From NCBI GenBank assembly GCA_014879735.1, contig JACSRN010000073.1:1-56301 (forward strand): a DNA stretch of 56,301 bases, given 5' to 3'. The notes beneath the pieces are model-generated. The model did no database searches, had not been told where the DNA came from, and saw only the letters and a list, made by a program, of their open reading frames with translations. A program made the translations under genes and the position numbers. This stretch comes from Paracoccaceae bacterium (GTDB lineage: Bacteria; Pseudomonadota; Alphaproteobacteria; Rhodobacterales; Rhodobacteraceae). Of this stretch, positions 27,890 to 36,295 are shown piece after piece. Every line of letters starts with the position of its first letter. Position 1 is the first letter of the stretch.

Positions 27890-28861
27890 TCAGAAGGCGC
27901 TGTTTTCGTCGTAGAACTCGTCGATGTTGTCGCAGCCGATCCCGGCGACTTGCGTGAATACGAAGGCCTGGTCGCTGTTCGGCGCGGTAACGCCCGTGGC
28001 GATTTCAAGCGCCAGGTTGAAGCCGTCGCGCGCAGCAAGCGTGGGCGAGTTCAGGCCGGTCGAAACGTATTTGCCTTCACAGCCGCCATCCTTGATCGCC
28101 TTGAAGGCTTCCTTTTGGCCATCGATGCCAGCGACGAGAATCGGCGAATCGGCAGGAAGGACCGACAGCGCACCAAGGGCCATGGCGTCGTTATAGCCAA
28201 AGATGATGTTCAGATCAGGATGCGCGGTCAGCATGTCCTCGGTCGCGGGGACAGCCAGGTCTTGCGCGTATTTCGCCTGACCACGCACGACAACCTCATA
28301 TTTGGTGCCGCCCGCGTCCAGACCGGACAGGAAGCCCTTCTCGCGCGCGGGGCCCACGAACTTGTCTTCCGGAGCACCTTCGAGGATGCCGATCGTGACC
28401 GGGCCGGCGCCGACACGCTTGGCCATGATCTCGCCGGCCAGCTTGCCGATGCCTTCATTGTCTGCGCCAAAGGTGGCATTGGCGCCGACATTCGGCACCT
28501 CGGTGTCAATGAACACCACCTGCAGGCCGTTTGCGATTGCTTCCTTGACCGCCGTTTCGGTGGTGACAGGATCGACGGCGTTCATGACAACGACGTCCAC
28601 GCCGCGCGCAACCATGTCTTCCAGCTGCTGCATCTGCTTGACGGCATCGCCGTCAGCCTGGCTTGCCACAAGCGTAAAGCCCTTTTCGGCGGACAGCCGT
28701 TCGGCCTCTTTCCACATTGCAACATAATAGGGGGCGGTCATCGTGCGCTGCAGAAAGCCGATGGTGACTTCGCTGGCTTCCTTGGTTTGTGCATAGGCCG
28801 TGTTGCCAAGCAAGGCGACCGCCAGCGCGCTCATTCCGAGCAGCCTCGAAAGTTTAGTCAT
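27890..28861 (-). CDS. Sugar ABC transporter periplasmic substrate-binding protein (RbsB type)
   Basis: A 323-residue periplasmic binding protein. The ATG at 28861 is preceded by AGGAGAAA. A signal peptide ends near residue 25 (LAVALLGNTAYAQ). It matches the type-1 periplasmic binding fold of ribose/galactose-class proteins: TIGFLQRTMTAPYYVAMWKEAERL at the N-terminus, the GVDVVVMNAVDP hinge, and FGYNDAMALGAL in the second lobe. With the upstream permease and two-domain ATPase genes it forms a CUT2-type importer. The ligand is probably a pentose, hexose or polyol, unresolved from sequence. Confidence 0.93.
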   Translation of the reverse strand: MTKLSRLLGMSALAVALLGNTAYAQTKEASEVTIGFLQRTMTAPYYVAMWKEAERLSAEKGFTLVASQADGDAVKQMQQLEDMVARGVDVVVMNAVDPVTTETAVKEAIANGLQVVFIDTEVPNVGANATFGADNEGIGKLAGEIMAKRVGAGPVTIGILEGAPEDKFVGPAREKGFLSGLDAGGTKYEVVVRGQAKYAQDLAVPATEDMLTAHPDLNIIFGYNDAMALGALSVLPADSPILVAGIDGQKEAFKAIKDGGCEGKYVSTGLNSPTLAARDGFNLALEIATGVTAPNSDQAFVFTQVAGIGCDNIDEFYDENSAF

Positions 28862-28932
28862 GGTCAATTTCTCCTACCCTCTGCCCGCTGTTCGGGGCGT
28901 TAATTCCCTGATCGGGACCTGCTTCTGCTTCG

Positions 28933-29889
28933 TCAGCTGTTGCGTCCTCGCAGATTTCCGAAGATCATTGCGGCGATGATGATCGCGCCGCGCACTGCGT
29001 CCTGCCAAAAGATCGAAACGCTCATCAGGTTCAGGATATTGACGATCAGCACCAGAATCAGGGTGCCGATCACCGTACCCAAAACTGTGCCTCGTCCGCC
29101 GGCCAGGCTCGCCCCGCCAATCACGACGGCCGCAATGGCATCAAGTTCGAACGCCTGCCCCATGGTCGGTGTGGCGACACTGACGCGGGATGCAAGCAGC
29201 ACTCCGGCAAGCCCGCACAGCAAACCGCTGATGGTATAGACGCAGAACAGCGTCCAGGATATCGGAACGCCGGAGGCAAAAGCCGCGCTCTGGTTGCTTC
29301 CCACTGCAAAGACGCGGCGGCCAAAGACCGTGCGATTCAGCATGAATGCAATCAGCAGGACCAGGACCAGCCAGATCAGCCCGATGGTTGGAACGCCAAA
29401 GATCTCTCCGCGACCGGCCAGGACAAAGATATCTCGGGTCGCTTCCGCCGGCTGCAACGGGCCGCCTTCCGTGTAGGCGTAGGTCAGGCCGCGGGCGAGT
29501 GCCAGCATGCCGAGCGTCATGACAAAGGGCGAAACCCGCAGGAAGGCTATTGCCGCGCCATTGGCGGCGCCGATAGCAACGCCAACACCGATGCCCGCCA
29601 GGATCGCGAGCGGCAGCGGAACATGGGCCTGGGTCCCGACGGCGATAACGCCTGCCAGGGCGACGATTGACCCGACGCTCAGATCGATACCGGCAGAGAT
29701 GATGACCACCAGCATGCCCAGCGAGACGATGCCGATGACAGAGCTTTGCCGGATGAGGTTGAACTGATTGACCTCGGATACGAACTTCGGCACGAAAAGG
29801 CAGGCAAGCGCATAGATGCCGACCAGGATCCAGAGGGGATAGTTCGAAGCGAGTTGGTTGACCCAACGGCGGTTTGTATAAGCTGCCAC
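28933..29889 (-). CDS. Sugar ABC transporter permease (RbsC type)
   Basis: An inner-membrane permease of 318 residues with about 8-10 hydrophobic segments. A GTG start at 29889 is chosen because AAAGGAGA lies just upstream and the protein then begins VAAYTNRRWVNQLASNYPL, as in this family. The CUT2 permease signature is present: ISAGIDLSVGSIVALAGV, and later VVIGGASLAGGRGTVLGT. Its start is one base after the ATPase stop, and its ribosome-binding site lies inside the ATPase gene, so translation is coupled. Confidence 0.93.
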   Translation of the reverse strand: MAAYTNRRWVNQLASNYPLWILVGIYALACLFVPKFVSEVNQFNLIRQSSVIGIVSLGMLVVIISAGIDLSVGSIVALAGVIAVGTQAHVPLPLAILAGIGVGVAIGAANGAAIAFLRVSPFVMTLGMLALARGLTYAYTEGGPLQPAEATRDIFVLAGRGEIFGVPTIGLIWLVLVLLIAFMLNRTVFGRRVFAVGSNQSAAFASGVPISWTLFCVYTISGLLCGLAGVLLASRVSVATPTMGQAFELDAIAAVVIGGASLAGGRGTVLGTVIGTLILVLIVNILNLMSVSIFWQDAVRGAIIIAAMIFGNLRGRNS

Positions 29890-29890
29890 G

Positions 29891-31486
29891 CTAGTGTCTC
29901 CTTTGGGCGGCACGACGGGTCCGAACCGCGTCGCCGAGGGCGACAGAAATGAGATCTTTCTTGTCGTAGGTGCCGGCCGAGAATTCGGCCGCAATCTCGT
30001 ATTCGGCCATGACAATTGCCCGGTCGCTAAGGTGCATCAACTCTTCGGCCTCGGAGGAAATCAGCAGCACGCCCTTGCCTTGCCTCGCAAACTCCTCGAT
30101 TATCTCGTAGATTTGGCGCTTTGCGCCGACATCGACGCCTTTGGTCGGCTCGTCGATGATCAGGACCTTTGCCGAAGATGCCGCCCATTTTGCCACGCAG
30201 ACCTTCTGTTGGTTGCCGCCTGACAGATTGATCGTCATGCCGTCCAGCGTCCCCTTGATCTGAAAGCGCTCGATAAGCCCTTCGCCCAGACGAGCCTCTT
30301 TCGCGCGGTTGATGACCCGCCCTCTTGCAAGGGTGTCAAGGATCACCAGGGACATGTTGCTCTGGTTGGAAAAGTCGGGGATGAAGCCTTCCTTGTGCCG
30401 GTCCTCGGTGAGATAGCAGACACCTGACGCAATTGCCTCGCGCGGGGAGTGGATGGTGACATCCTTGCCATCGACGGAAAGCATGTCGGTCGCAAAGGCG
30501 AAATGCCCGCCCAATGCGCGCCCGATGGTGGAGCGACCGCTTCCGACAAGGCCATACAGGCCAACGATCTCGCCGGGCCGCACCGTCAGATCGACGCCCT
30601 GGACCCGGCCCGACCGAAAATTGCGCACCTCCAGCACCGGGGGGGCATCCAGCTGGGCAGGTGCCGGTTTTGGGGCCAGCGCCGAAAGCCGTTCGCCGAT
30701 CATCATTGCGCTGATGTCTTCTTCCGAACGATTTTCTGCCGGCACGACATCAATCAGTCGTCCATCCCGAAGAACGGCGATCCGATCGGCAAGTTCCAGC
30801 ACCTCGTTCAGCTTGTGCGATACGAAGATCACACAGGTGCCCTCGGCTTTCTGGTGCCGAACGATGTCAACGACGATCCGGAAGTGTTCTTCATTGGTGG
30901 ATGCGGTTGTTTCATCGAGGATCAGCAGCTTATGCGGAACCACGAAGACACGGGCCAATGCCAGCATGTGCCGGTTGCCCGGGGTCAATTCGCCCGCTGG
31001 CCGGTCTATATCGATGCCGGCCAGACCCACACGATCAAGCAGCTTGCGGGTTTCCGCCGGGTCGCGGCGCAGTTTCAGGGACGCCCAGTTGCGATTGAGA
31101 TCGAACAGCCAGAGATTTTCCTCGACACTCAGATGGTCGACGATAAGCGGCTCCTGATACATCATCAGGACACCGGCATCGATGCCATCCTTTGGCGAGC
31201 TGTGCTTCAGCAATTCGCCGTCCAGGTAGATCGATCCGGTCGATGGCCGCATCAGCCCAGCAAGCAACTTGGACAGCGTCGATTTTCCGGCGCCGTTGGC
31301 GCCACAAATCGCCAGGACTTCGCCGGAGTAGCCCGCCAGGGAAACATCCTGCAGTGCAGTCACGCTTCCATAGGTCTTGCCAACGTCTTTTACCTGGAAA
31401 ATCGGTTTGGCACCGGATGTCGCCGCTTCCCCTGCATGACGCTGGATCTGGTGCTGACTTCTGTCGGCATCGCTCCGGCTGGCCAT
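29891..31486 (-). CDS. Sugar ABC transporter ATP-binding protein, two ATPase domains (RbsA type)
   Basis: A 531-residue tandem ATPase of the CUT2 class. The ATG at 31486 has an AGGAGA site. The first domain has Walker A GANGAGKSTLSKLL, a deviating signature region (PAGELTPGNRHMLALAR in place of LSVGQ) and Walker B LLILDETTA. The second domain has a degenerate P-loop, GLVGSGRSTIGRAL (Arg for Lys, usual in RbsA), signature LSGGNQQKV and Walker B LIIDEPTKGVD. It is the first gene of the importer operon. Confidence 0.93.
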   Translation of the reverse strand: MASRSDADRSQHQIQRHAGEAATSGAKPIFQVKDVGKTYGSVTALQDVSLAGYSGEVLAICGANGAGKSTLSKLLAGLMRPSTGSIYLDGELLKHSSPKDGIDAGVLMMYQEPLIVDHLSVEENLWLFDLNRNWASLKLRRDPAETRKLLDRVGLAGIDIDRPAGELTPGNRHMLALARVFVVPHKLLILDETTASTNEEHFRIVVDIVRHQKAEGTCVIFVSHKLNEVLELADRIAVLRDGRLIDVVPAENRSEEDISAMMIGERLSALAPKPAPAQLDAPPVLEVRNFRSGRVQGVDLTVRPGEIVGLYGLVGSGRSTIGRALGGHFAFATDMLSVDGKDVTIHSPREAIASGVCYLTEDRHKEGFIPDFSNQSNMSLVILDTLARGRVINRAKEARLGEGLIERFQIKGTLDGMTINLSGGNQQKVCVAKWAASSAKVLIIDEPTKGVDVGAKRQIYEIIEEFARQGKGVLLISSEAEELMHLSDRAIVMAEYEIAAEFSAGTYDKKDLISVALGDAVRTRRAAQRRH

Positions 31487-31947
31487 GTCTCCTGTTCCCC
31501 CACTGCCTTGCCACGCCAAAGAAAGATCCTCGCCGCGGCCGTCCCCCAAGTTTACTATACACGGCTTGCATCATGCTGCAATATTTACCGTTTTTGCAAT
31601 TTTTTGCAGTTTCATTCTGCCATCCCGCCGACTTTCGGTGCGAAGGCGCCTCATTCTGATGTGGAATCTGCTGGTCGGCGGGAGCGGGCGACGCGGGAAG
31701 ACGCTGATATTCTGGCCTGGATGCCGGGCTGAAGACGGCATTGGCGGCAGGGCTTCCAGCCCCGCGGCCTGACCGGCTGCAACGATTGGTCCCGTGGCCT
31801 TCTGCCAGCGGAAGGCCGGGTAGGGTGCGCAACGTGCTGTTGACCGGCCCGACAGGATCGAAACCGAACGGAAACTGCCAAACCTATCCGAGCGGTTTGA
31901 CAATTCGCCCCGCAATGGATTGATTTTTCAGGGTTATTTTGGGGAAA
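31487..31947. other. Intergenic region between the sugar operon and tRNA-Arg
   Basis: About 460 bases without a recognisable gene. The first 120 bases hold the sugar-operon promoter and palindromes described separately. The rest shows only short shadow frames and a weak hairpin CAAACC/GGTTTG near 31878-31899. No integrase remnant and no copy of the tRNA 3' end was seen. Confidence 0.5.
31554..31608 (-). promoter_or_regulatory. Promoter and TTGCA/TGCAA palindromes upstream of the sugar importer operon
   Basis: On the minus strand TTGCAG (31576-31581), a 16-base spacer and TATAGT (31554-31559) form a good sigma70 promoter. The -35 lies in a 16-bp near-perfect palindrome, TTGCATCATGCTGCAA on the plus strand (31566-31581). 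A second palindrome, TGCAATTTTTTGCA (31595-31608), lies just upstream. The encoded SorC-type regulator is the likely ligand (inference). Confidence 0.65.
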
Positions 31948-32024
31948 TGGCGGACCCGGAGCGATTCGAACGCCCGACCCCCAGATTCGTAGTCTGGTGC
32001 TCTATCCAGCTGAGCTACGGGTCC
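31948..32024 (-). tRNA. tRNA-Arg(ACG)
   Basis: A complete 77-base cloverleaf with encoded CCA on the minus strand. The acceptor GGACCCG pairs with CGGGTCC and has discriminator G. The anticodon arm is CCAGA-CTACGAA-TCTGG with anticodon ACG (plus-strand 31988-31990), and the T arm has GTTCGAATC. ACG is the A34 tRNA that is normally edited to inosine by TadA. Confidence 0.97.
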
Positions 32025-32036
32025 GTCGTGGCGGGG

Positions 32037-32065
32037 CATGTAGCCCCCGTCGCGCCGGATGGCAA
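32037..32065 (-). promoter_or_regulatory. Sigma70 promoter for tRNA-Arg
   Basis: On the minus strand TTGCCA (32060-32065), a 17-base spacer and TACATG (32037-32042), ending 12 bases before the tRNA 5' end. The layout is the same as that of the tRNA-Ala promoter. Confidence 0.6.
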
Positions 32066-32114
32066 GAGCGAAAACGAAAAATCCTGCCCGCGGCCCGACC
32101 ATCGGGGTCTGTCG

Positions 32115-33557
32115 TCAGTCCTCGGATGTGTCCAGGGCCAGGGTGGCGTCCTTCGGCAGGTGGATCATGAATTCGGTACCCTCGGCATCGGTGCGCAGCA
32201 GGTCGAGCCGCCCGCCATGCCCGCGCACCAGTTCGGCCGCGATGGTGAGGCCAAGGCCGGTGCCGCCCCGGCGGGTGCTGCCCTGAAAGGCGGCAAACAG
32301 ATGTTCGCGCGCCCGCGGCGGCAAGCCCGGGCCGGTATCGCCCACGCGGATCCACCATTCTGCCTCGCCTTCACCGGCGGCGATTTCGATGGTGCCGGCT
32401 TCTCCGGTGGTCTCGATGGCCTGGCGTGCGTTGCGGATGAGGTTCGAGAGCACTCGATAGAGCTGCTCCCGGTCGGCGCGCAGCATCAGGTTCGGCGCGA
32501 TGTCGATCAGGCAGGTCACAAGGCCGCCGGCGGCGGTATCCGCGCCCAGGCCTTCGCCCTCGGCCACCTCGGTGGCCAGGGCGGCGATGGGAAACCGGGT
32601 CAGCCGCGGCGGCGGCTCCTCGGCCTTGCCGAAGGCCAGCGTCGCCTCGCAGAGCGACACCGCCCGGGTGATCGAGCCGACAAGTTTCGGGGCCGCGCGG
32701 GCGACGGCGGGGTCGGCCGAATCCTCCAGCCGGTCGGCAAAAAGCTGGGCGGTGGTCAGGATATTGCGCAGATCGTGGCTGATCTTGGCCACGGCGCCGC
32801 CCAACTGCGCCAGCCGCTCCTTCTGGCGCAGGGCGCCGATCAGCTGGCGCTGCATCTCGGCCAGCGCCTCCTCGGCATTGCGCAATTCGCCCACCCGGGC
32901 GGCGGGCTGGATGATGCGGCGCTGATCCTCGGGGTTCTCGGCGAAAAGCAGCATGCTGCGCACCACGCGGCGGATCGGGCCAAGGATCAGCCGCTCAGCC
33001 GCGATGTAGAGCAGCGCCGCCAGCCCGGCCAGGATTGCCGCGGACAGCAGCAGGATACGCCCGGCATAGACCAGCATCGCCTCGCGCAGGGGGGCGGTCT
33101 GCATGGTGATCTCGATCAGCTGCCCGCCTTCCTGCACCGGGTTTCCGATCACCCGGACGATGCGGTTCTCCGGATCGGCCAGGGTGATCGCGGCGTCGCG
33201 GATCAGCGTCCAGGGCCCGGCGGTGCGCAGGTCGTAATCGGCATGGACCGGGCCGGGCACCGGCGACGACAGCACAAGCTGGCGCACGTCGTTTCGCCGC
33301 AGCACGACGTTGTAGACCTCGGCATTGGCCAGAAGCTCAGCCTCGAGTTCGGGCGATACGCCGGTGTCCGACGCAAGCTGCGTCAGCGCGGCGATCTGCG
33401 CCAGCTTCAGCCGCTGCATCATGAAATCGGCACGGTAACGGGCAATGGTGGGAACGAAGACCAGGACTTCGGCCAGAATGACGAAAGCAAGCGTCAGGAA
33501 CAGCAGGCGCCCCGAGAGCGACTGGAAAAACCGCATTCGCCCGGTCTTGTCAGTCAC
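32115..33557 (-). CDS. Membrane sensor histidine kinase
   Basis: A two-TM sensor kinase of 480 residues. A GTG start at 33557 is preferred; the ATG six codons on has no ribosome-binding site. TM1 is about residues 17-37 and TM2 about 167-187, enclosing a periplasmic sensor domain of about 130 residues. A HAMP-like linker follows, then a HisKA-type dimerisation helix with phospho-acceptor His261 in KISHDLRNILT, N-box NLIRNARQA, GDTGPGLP and GTGLGLTIAAEL. No response regulator adjoins it, so it is an orphan whose partner is elsewhere. It is transcribed away from the rpmH cluster. Confidence 0.92.
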   Translation of the reverse strand: MTDKTGRMRFFQSLSGRLLFLTLAFVILAEVLVFVPTIARYRADFMMQRLKLAQIAALTQLASDTGVSPELEAELLANAEVYNVVLRRNDVRQLVLSSPVPGPVHADYDLRTAGPWTLIRDAAITLADPENRIVRVIGNPVQEGGQLIEITMQTAPLREAMLVYAGRILLLSAAILAGLAALLYIAAERLILGPIRRVVRSMLLFAENPEDQRRIIQPAARVGELRNAEEALAEMQRQLIGALRQKERLAQLGGAVAKISHDLRNILTTAQLFADRLEDSADPAVARAAPKLVGSITRAVSLCEATLAFGKAEEPPPRLTRFPIAALATEVAEGEGLGADTAAGGLVTCLIDIAPNLMLRADREQLYRVLSNLIRNARQAIETTGEAGTIEIAAGEGEAEWWIRVGDTGPGLPPRAREHLFAAFQGSTRRGGTGLGLTIAAELVRGHGGRLDLLRTDAEGTEFMIHLPKDATLALDTSED

Positions 33558-33719
33558 GCTCGCATCGCTCCGTTCTCCTCCGGCTTGCGCCCCGGGAAAC
33601 CCGACCCTTGCGGGCAGGACCCGTCCACTTTCTGATCTAGCAAAGAGATGCGCCAAAAAACAGGGTGGGAGAGCCGCACGATGGTGGGGAATTCTTGCGC
33701 ATCCACCGCAGCGGATGCG
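33558..33719. other. Intergenic region between histidine kinase and rpmH promoter
   Basis: No gene was seen. A hairpin CGCATCC/GGATGCG ends at 33719, directly in front of the rpmH promoter. The leader from 33749 to 33877 contains short G+C-rich hairpins and a T-arm-like stretch that is not part of a tRNA. Confidence 0.5.
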
Positions 33720-33748
33720 TTGACTTGCGGCGGAGGGCAACTTATAGG
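33720..33748 (+). promoter_or_regulatory. Strong sigma70 promoter of the rpmH-rnpA operon
   Basis: TTGACT (33720-33725), exactly 17 bases, then TATAGG (33743-33748). This is the closest match to consensus in the window and fits high expression of ribosomal protein L34. It gives an RNA leader of about 120 bases. Confidence 0.8.
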
Positions 33749-33877
33749 GCGGGCTTCAGATCACTGATCCCTGTCCCCGGGTGCGAATCCCGGCCGGGCG
33801 GGATGCCCGCAACACCGCCCCGCAGGGGCCGAGGGCCCCGCCGGATGGCGGCGCCGCAAGACAGAAGGAAGGCCGCC

Positions 33878-34012
33878 ATGAAGCGCACCTATCAACCCTC
33901 GAACCTGGTTCGCGCCCGCCGTCACGGCTTCCGCGCCCGCATGGCGACCAAGGGTGGCCGCCTGGTGCTGGCTGCCCGCCGCGCCAAGGGCCGCAAGGTC
34001 CTGTCGGCCTGA
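33878..34012 (+). CDS. rpmH: 50S ribosomal protein L34
   Basis: A 44-residue basic protein of the large ribosomal subunit. It has the invariant family sequence [19 protein letters not shown] followed by [10 protein letters not shown], at the usual length. The ribosome-binding site AAGGAAGG precedes the ATG. It leads the conserved rpmH-rnpA-yidD cluster. Confidence 0.98.
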   Translation: MKRTYQPSNLVRARRHGFRARMATKGGRLVLAARRAKGRKVLSA

Positions 34013-34019
34013 TCGCCCG

Positions 34020-34042
34020 CCCCTGCCGCTGTGCCGGCGGGG
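34020..34042 (+). promoter_or_regulatory. Intercistronic hairpin between rpmH and rnpA
   Basis: CCCC-T-GCCG (34020-34028, bulged T) pairs with CGGCGGGG (34035-34042) over CTGTGC. It has no U tract, so it is more likely a processing or stabilising element that keeps rpmH mRNA abundant relative to rnpA than a full terminator. Confidence 0.5.
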
Positions 34043-34059
34043 AGCGTGAGGACGAAAGC

Positions 34060-34560
34060 ATGACGCCGCCGGAGGCCAGGGCAGAAAGGCATACCGCCGA
34101 AGCGCCCGCCGCGCCCTCGGCGGTTTCCGTTTGTCTGCAGGTCGCCGTGCCACGGACGGACCTGCCGCCGCCGGGGCCTGTTCCGGTCATCCCGCGGCGG
34201 GCGGATTTCTTGAAGGCGGCAGCGGCACGGCGGCAGGGCACCGCCTCGTTCCTGCTGCAGGCGCGCGATCGCCGCGATGGCCAGGCGACGATGCGCATGG
34301 GCTTTACCGCCTCGAAAAAAACCGGAAATTCCGTCACCCGCAACAGCGCCCGCCGTCGCCTGCGCGAGGCCGCCCGGGCAGTGCTGCCAGAGCTTGGCCG
34401 CGCCGGCTGGGATTATGTGCTGGTCGCGCGGCCCGGGGCGACCGTCACCCGGCCCTATGCCGCGCTTCTGGATGACCTGCGGGCGGCGCTGGCCTCGGTC
34501 CACCGGCCGCCGCGCCCAAAGGGCGAGGATCGCGCCACCGCCGCCGGGATCGCGCCATGA
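34060..34560 (+). CDS. rnpA: Ribonuclease P protein component
   Basis: The protein subunit of RNase P, which matures tRNA 5' ends with the M1 RNA. It has 166 residues, longer than the usual 110-130 because of an N-terminal extension of about 40 residues before [14 protein letters not shown]. The diagnostic basic motif is intact: [21 protein letters not shown], as is [10 protein letters not shown]. The ATG at 34060 has a GAGGA site; a later start within the extension is possible. It overlaps yidD by an ATGA. Confidence 0.95.
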   Translation: MTPPEARAERHTAEAPAAPSAVSVCLQVAVPRTDLPPPGPVPVIPRRADFLKAAAARRQGTASFLLQARDRRDGQATMRMGFTASKKTGNSVTRNSARRRLREAARAVLPELGRAGWDYVLVARPGATVTRPYAALLDDLRAALASVHRPPRPKGEDRATAAGIAP

Positions 34561-34859
34561 CCCCGCTTGCCCTTGCGGTTTCGCTGCCAGTTCGCGCCTA
34601 CCGGCTGCTGCTCAGCCCCTGGGTTGGCCATGGCTGCCGCTTTCAGCCCACCTGCTCGGCCTATGCGATGGAGGCACTGGAGCGGCATGGCGGGTTGAAG
34701 GGAACGGGCCTTGCGGTGCATCGGATCTGCCGTTGCCATCCCTGGGGCGGGCACGGCTACGACCCGGTTCCCGGTGCCGATCCGGAGCATGATGCCGCGG
34801 GCAGGACGGGCGCCGGCGGCAAGACCGGCAAGGTTGACAGCCACCCCCCCGCCGCATAG
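34557..34859 (+). CDS. yidD: Membrane protein insertion efficiency factor YidD
   Basis: A small membrane-associated protein of 100 residues thought to assist YidC-mediated insertion. The family core [20 protein letters not shown], then [11 protein letters not shown] and [17 protein letters not shown], is complete, with the conserved Cys pair. It starts within the rnpA stop (ATGA). yidC, its usual downstream neighbour, is absent; crcB follows instead. Confidence 0.96.
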   Translation: MTPLALAVSLPVRAYRLLLSPWVGHGCRFQPTCSAYAMEALERHGGLKGTGLAVHRICRCHPWGGHGYDPVPGADPEHDAAGRTGAGGKTGKVDSHPPAA

Positions 34860-34868
34860 GTCCGCCGC

Positions 34869-35252
34869 ATGTTCAGCCTGTCCTCCATGTTTCAGGTCGC
34901 CGTCGGCGGCGCAGCCGGATCCGTGCTGCGCTACATGACCAATGTCGCGGCCGGGCGGCTGTTCGGCACCGGCTTTCCCTTGGGCACCTTGGTGGTGAAT
35001 GTCGTCGGATCGTTCCTGATGGGCGTGCTGGTCGTCCTTCTGGCCGAAAAGGGCGGCACGCGCCATGCGCCGCTGCTGATGACCGGCCTTCTCGGTGGCT
35101 TCACCACGCTGTCGGCCTTTTCGCTCGACACGGTGACGCTGTGGGAAAGGGGGCAGCACGGGCTTGCCCTCGGCTATGTCGCGCTGACGCTCGGCCTGTC
35201 TCTCTGCGCCATAGTGCTGGCGCTGCATCTTCTGCGCGGGGTTTTCGCATGA
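34869..35252 (+). CDS. crcB: Fluoride ion channel CrcB/Fluc
   Basis: A 127-residue, four-TM small channel that exports fluoride as a dual-topology dimer. Family hallmarks are present: GGAAGSVLRYM in TM1, LVVNVVGSFLMG in TM2 (the Asn that lines the pore) and TGLLGGFTTLSAFS in TM3, with the Phe/Thr-Ser track. The gene lies 9 bases after yidD, and its stop overlaps the start of the pseudouridine synthase gene. No fluoride riboswitch directly precedes it; expression appears to come from the rpmH operon. Confidence 0.94.
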   Translation: MFSLSSMFQVAVGGAAGSVLRYMTNVAAGRLFGTGFPLGTLVVNVVGSFLMGVLVVLLAEKGGTRHAPLLMTGLLGGFTTLSAFSLDTVTLWERGQHGLALGYVALTLGLSLCAIVLALHLLRGVFA

Positions 35253-36295
35253 CCGGGGTTCGCCTGCTGACCATTGGCCAGGACGAGGGGGAAGGCCGCC
35301 TTGACCGCTGGCTCAAGCGCCGTTTCCCGCAATTGACGCAGGGTGCGGTGGAAAAGATGTGCCGCACGGGGCAGTTGCGGGTCGACGGGGCAAGGGCGAA
35401 AGCCAGCGACCGCGTGGTGCCCGGCCAAACCGTCCGGGTGCCGCCCCTGCCCGAGGGCGAGGCAGAGCCGCGGCCGCGCGCCGAAGGGATCAGCCCGGCC
35501 GATGCAAGAATGATCCAGGACAGCGTGTTGTGGAAGGACGACCATATCATCGTCCTGAACAAGCCGCCGGGCCTGCCGTCGCAGGGCGGGTCGGGGCAGG
35601 GCAGCCGCCATGTCGACGGGTTGGCCGAGGCGCTGAAATTCGGCTACAAGGACCGGCCCAAGCTGGTGCACCGGCTGGACAAGGACACCTCCGGCCTTCT
35701 GCTTCTGGCCCGCACGGACCGGGTGGCCCGCGCGCTGTCCGAGGCGCTGCGCCACCGGCTGACGCGCAAGGTCTACTGGGCGGTGGTGGCGGGTGTTCCG
35801 AATCCCAAGCAGGGCTCGATCAAGTTCTTCCTCGAGAAGGCGGCGGGCCATGGCCGGGGCGGCGAGGGCGAGAAGATGATCTGCATCCACCCCGCCAAGG
35901 CCAAGGACCACCCCGAGGCCAAGCGGGCGCAGACCGATTATTTCACGCTGTGGTTCCTGGGCAGCCGGCTGGCCTGGATGGCGCTGGAGCCGGTGACGGG
36001 ACGCACCCATCAGCTGCGCGCCCATATGGCCGAGATCGGCCATCCCGTCCTGGGCGACGGCAAATACGGCGGTTCCGACGCGCATAACGCCGGTGACGGC
36101 TGGGGGGCGTCGGTCGGCGGCGATCTGTCCAGGAAACTGCACCTGCATGCCCGCCGGATCGGGTTCGAACATCCGATCACCAAGGAATACATGACCTTCA
36201 CCGCGCCCCTGCCCGAACATATGGCCCGCACCTGGAAGGCGCTGGACTGGAAGGAAGGCGACGTTCCCGAGGACCCGTTCGAGAGCATCCGATGA
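35249..36295 (+). CDS. RluA-family 23S rRNA pseudouridine synthase (RluC/RluD-like)
   Basis: A 348-residue RNA-modifying enzyme isomerising uridines in 23S rRNA. The ATG at 35249 overlaps the crcB stop. An S4-like RNA-binding domain lies at about 15-65 (RLDRWLKRRFPQL). The catalytic motif is HRLDKDTSGLLLLARTD with Asp144, and EPVTGRTHQLRAHMAEIGHP is the other family block. RluC (positions 955/2504/2580) is somewhat more likely than RluD, but sequence reading cannot decide. It overlaps the ATP12-type gene by ATGA. Confidence 0.93.
   Translation: MTGVRLLTIGQDEGEGRLDRWLKRRFPQLTQGAVEKMCRTGQLRVDGARAKASDRVVPGQTVRVPPLPEGEAEPRPRAEGISPADARMIQDSVLWKDDHIIVLNKPPGLPSQGGSGQGSRHVDGLAEALKFGYKDRPKLVHRLDKDTSGLLLLARTDRVARALSEALRHRLTRKVYWAVVAGVPNPKQGSIKFFLEKAAGHGRGGEGEKMICIHPAKAKDHPEAKRAQTDYFTLWFLGSRLAWMALEPVTGRTHQLRAHMAEIGHPVLGDGKYGGSDAHNAGDGWGASVGGDLSRKLHLHARRIGFEHPITKEYMTFTAPLPEHMARTWKALDWKEGDVPEDPFESIR

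Noticed and set aside
25287-31947. Integrated phage or integrative element using tRNA-Ala or tRNA-Arg
   Set aside because: No integrase, phage gene or duplicated tRNA 3' end could be found, so only compositional difference is claimed.
31920-33635. Plus-strand frame of 571 codons beginning in tRNA-Arg (contains RFERPTPRF)
   Set aside because: It reads through the tRNA in antisense and then lies opposite the histidine kinase gene. The RFERPTPRF stretch is a familiar tRNA-derived artefact.
33765-33830. T-arm-like sequence (GGGTGCGAATCCC) in the rpmH leader
   Set aside because: No acceptor, D or anticodon arm can be found around it; treated as chance within the 5' untranslated region.
34840-34868. 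Possible fluoride riboswitch upstream of crcB
   Set aside because: Only 9 bases separate yidD from crcB; there is no room for the crcB-motif aptamer, and nothing resembling it ends yidD.
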